19,009 nucleotides of DNA from assembly GCA_014885115.2 (NCBI GenBank), contig WKLE02000428.1:1-19009 (forward strand), given 5' to 3'. The notes under the pieces are model-generated. The model worked only from the letters and a program-made list of their open reading frames with translations. It was not told the DNA's origin and searched no databases. This DNA comes from Asterionellopsis glacialis. Taxonomy: Eukaryota; Bacillariophyta; Plagiogrammaphyceae; Rhaphoneidales; Asterionellopsidaceae. How positions within the stretch are numbered: the first letter of the stretch is position 1; every line of letters begins with the position of its first letter. Shown here one piece after another: positions 17,918-19,009 of this stretch. A program made the translations under genes and the position numbers.

Positions 17918-19009
17918 ATTACCTGTAGATACTGATAGAAAGTGCTCAACCTCTAGATCATCAAGATTATAGATCAGTTATAGGCTTAATTGTGAATGCA
18001 TATTGATTGCTAATTTATGGTAATGAAAGAATCAGATTACAAATACTGAATCTATTTCATAATACTTAACTTTTTCAAATAATTTCCAAAATAAAACAGT
18101 TTTTTTTGCTGCTCTGTGATAATCCCCCCCCCCTTGCTCCCAGCTCATAAATATTTAGTCACATTGTGAGCCTACATTCATCCATAGAAAATACTTGACC
18201 TCCTACCCATGTTTATCAATTTTGAGACCAAGGGTCATTGCTAATGGTGACAAAAGAATGACCCATGACAGGAGTGCTAAGGTAGCCAAAGATGACCAAA
18301 GAATGGATCTACCAAGACAATTTTTTATTATGTCCTGGTGATCAGGTCACAGTACTGTCAAAAGAGATAGATCCAGTGCCTAACTTTTGAAGGATCAACA
18401 TTCACAAAACATGTCACATATGGATCAAAATTATTTTTCAAAAATTGAATAATATGGCACAGTGTTCAGGGGCTCAAAACTGGTTTGAAAGGGATTGGGA
18501 ACACCCCCAGGTAGGAAAAAAAGCGATGTTGCGATACATTGCATATTTTTGTATTACTGTCCACCTCCAATTAAGAACTAGGAAAATCAAAAATCAGTCT
18601 TCCAAAGGTGTCCTCCACCAATAAGAATCCGTAAAAACATGCAATATATGGCATATATTTCATTTTAAAACAGCGGTAGTCAAAGGGTTAAGACCTGAAA
18701 GACTTCTGGTGAAATGCAAAAAGGATGAGCATAGAATACCTGGTAATACATAGACCATTTTCTATCATTAGAGGTGTACCTTATCTGTACTTACTAAAGA
18801 AAATAATGATATTACATTTTAAGTAAAGATCAAATCTTGATTCCAGGAAGGTACTACCGGTAGTAGGTTGGACTATTACCAAGAACCATTCTCCTTGATG
18901 CTTCTTAGTAAGTACCAGGTACCTGCTACCACAGAGTTTAGTTTTGACCCTTTGCGCAACACTTGTGTAGACCTGGTACATAAGTCTAGTCCTGCTAGTC
19001 AAATGGTGA

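Larger units (their letters stand above)
16738..19009. other. Gene-free region at the right end
   Basis: I see no coding gene in this 2.3-kb AT-rich region. It holds the deoxyhypusine synthase promoter, the palindrome CCTACCGGTAGG at 16893-16904, an imperfect 143-base palindrome at 17189-17331, a two-copy 42-base tandem repeat at 17834-17917, a ten-C run at 18124-18133, a small inverted repeat GGGTCATT/AATGACCC (18232-18239 and 18257-18264), and the palindrome TACTACCGGTAGTA at 18852-18865 near further GGTACC variants. Short open frames here have no family features. Confidence 0.55.

Noticed and set aside
1..19009. CRISPR arrays, tRNA or rRNA genes, complete transposons and bacterial operons
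   Set aside because: I found no spaced direct-repeat array, no tRNA-like A/B box pair with a foldable cloverleaf, no rRNA segment, and no transposase or reverse transcriptase.

Overview
This window looks like nuclear DNA from a diatom or a close stramenopile relative. The genes have short spliceosomal introns with GTAAG-type donors and CAG/TAG acceptors. They are core eukaryotic genes (Elongator subunit Elp4, deoxyhypusine synthase, a PH-domain protein) together with a transmembrane leucine-rich-repeat protein of a style common in diatoms, with a C-terminal cysteine cluster. Intergenic DNA is AT-rich, and there are no operons, Shine-Dalgarno sites or bacterial neighbours. The lineage assignment is inference from gene content; no marker gene such as rRNA is present.

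Layout from left to right. 349-1519 (+): cysteine synthase, two exons. About 2053-2586 (+): a decayed fragment of a bacterial-type amino-acid-binding ABC transporter protein (AapJ/BztA family). 3596-5074 (+): ELP4, with a possible 3'UTR intron just after the stop. About 5607-6554 (-): a frame-disrupted gene for a coiled coil followed by five ~43-residue aromatic/Gly repeats. 6953-8302 (-): the most unusual gene, a nucleoside 2-deoxyribosyltransferase/TIR-like domain followed by what I read as a prokaryotic-type STING domain. 8303-10129: a long gene-free stretch rich in GGTACC/CCGGTA-type palindromes. 10130-12410 (+): PH-domain protein, two exons. 13918-15280 (+): single-pass transmembrane LRR protein, two exons. 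15415-16737 (-): deoxyhypusine synthase, convergent with the LRR gene. 16738-19009: gene-free DNA with a ~143-bp imperfect palindrome, a 42-bp tandem duplication and more CCGGTA palindromes.

The genes do not form a pathway. Cysteine synthase serves sulfur assimilation. Elp4 (tRNA wobble-uridine modification) and deoxyhypusine synthase (eIF5A maturation) both support translation. The PH and LRR proteins are probably membrane-associated. The STING-like protein stands apart: its architecture matches effectors of bacterial CBASS anti-phage immunity, in which a STING domain senses a cyclic dinucleotide and switches on an attached nucleotide-cleaving enzyme. No cyclic-nucleotide synthase (CD-NTase) is encoded beside it, so any partner would be elsewhere in the genome. 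Two loci, the STING-like gene and the AapJ fragment, have bacterial affinities, which suggests horizontal acquisition. Both sit among eukaryotic genes rather than on an obviously bacterial contig.
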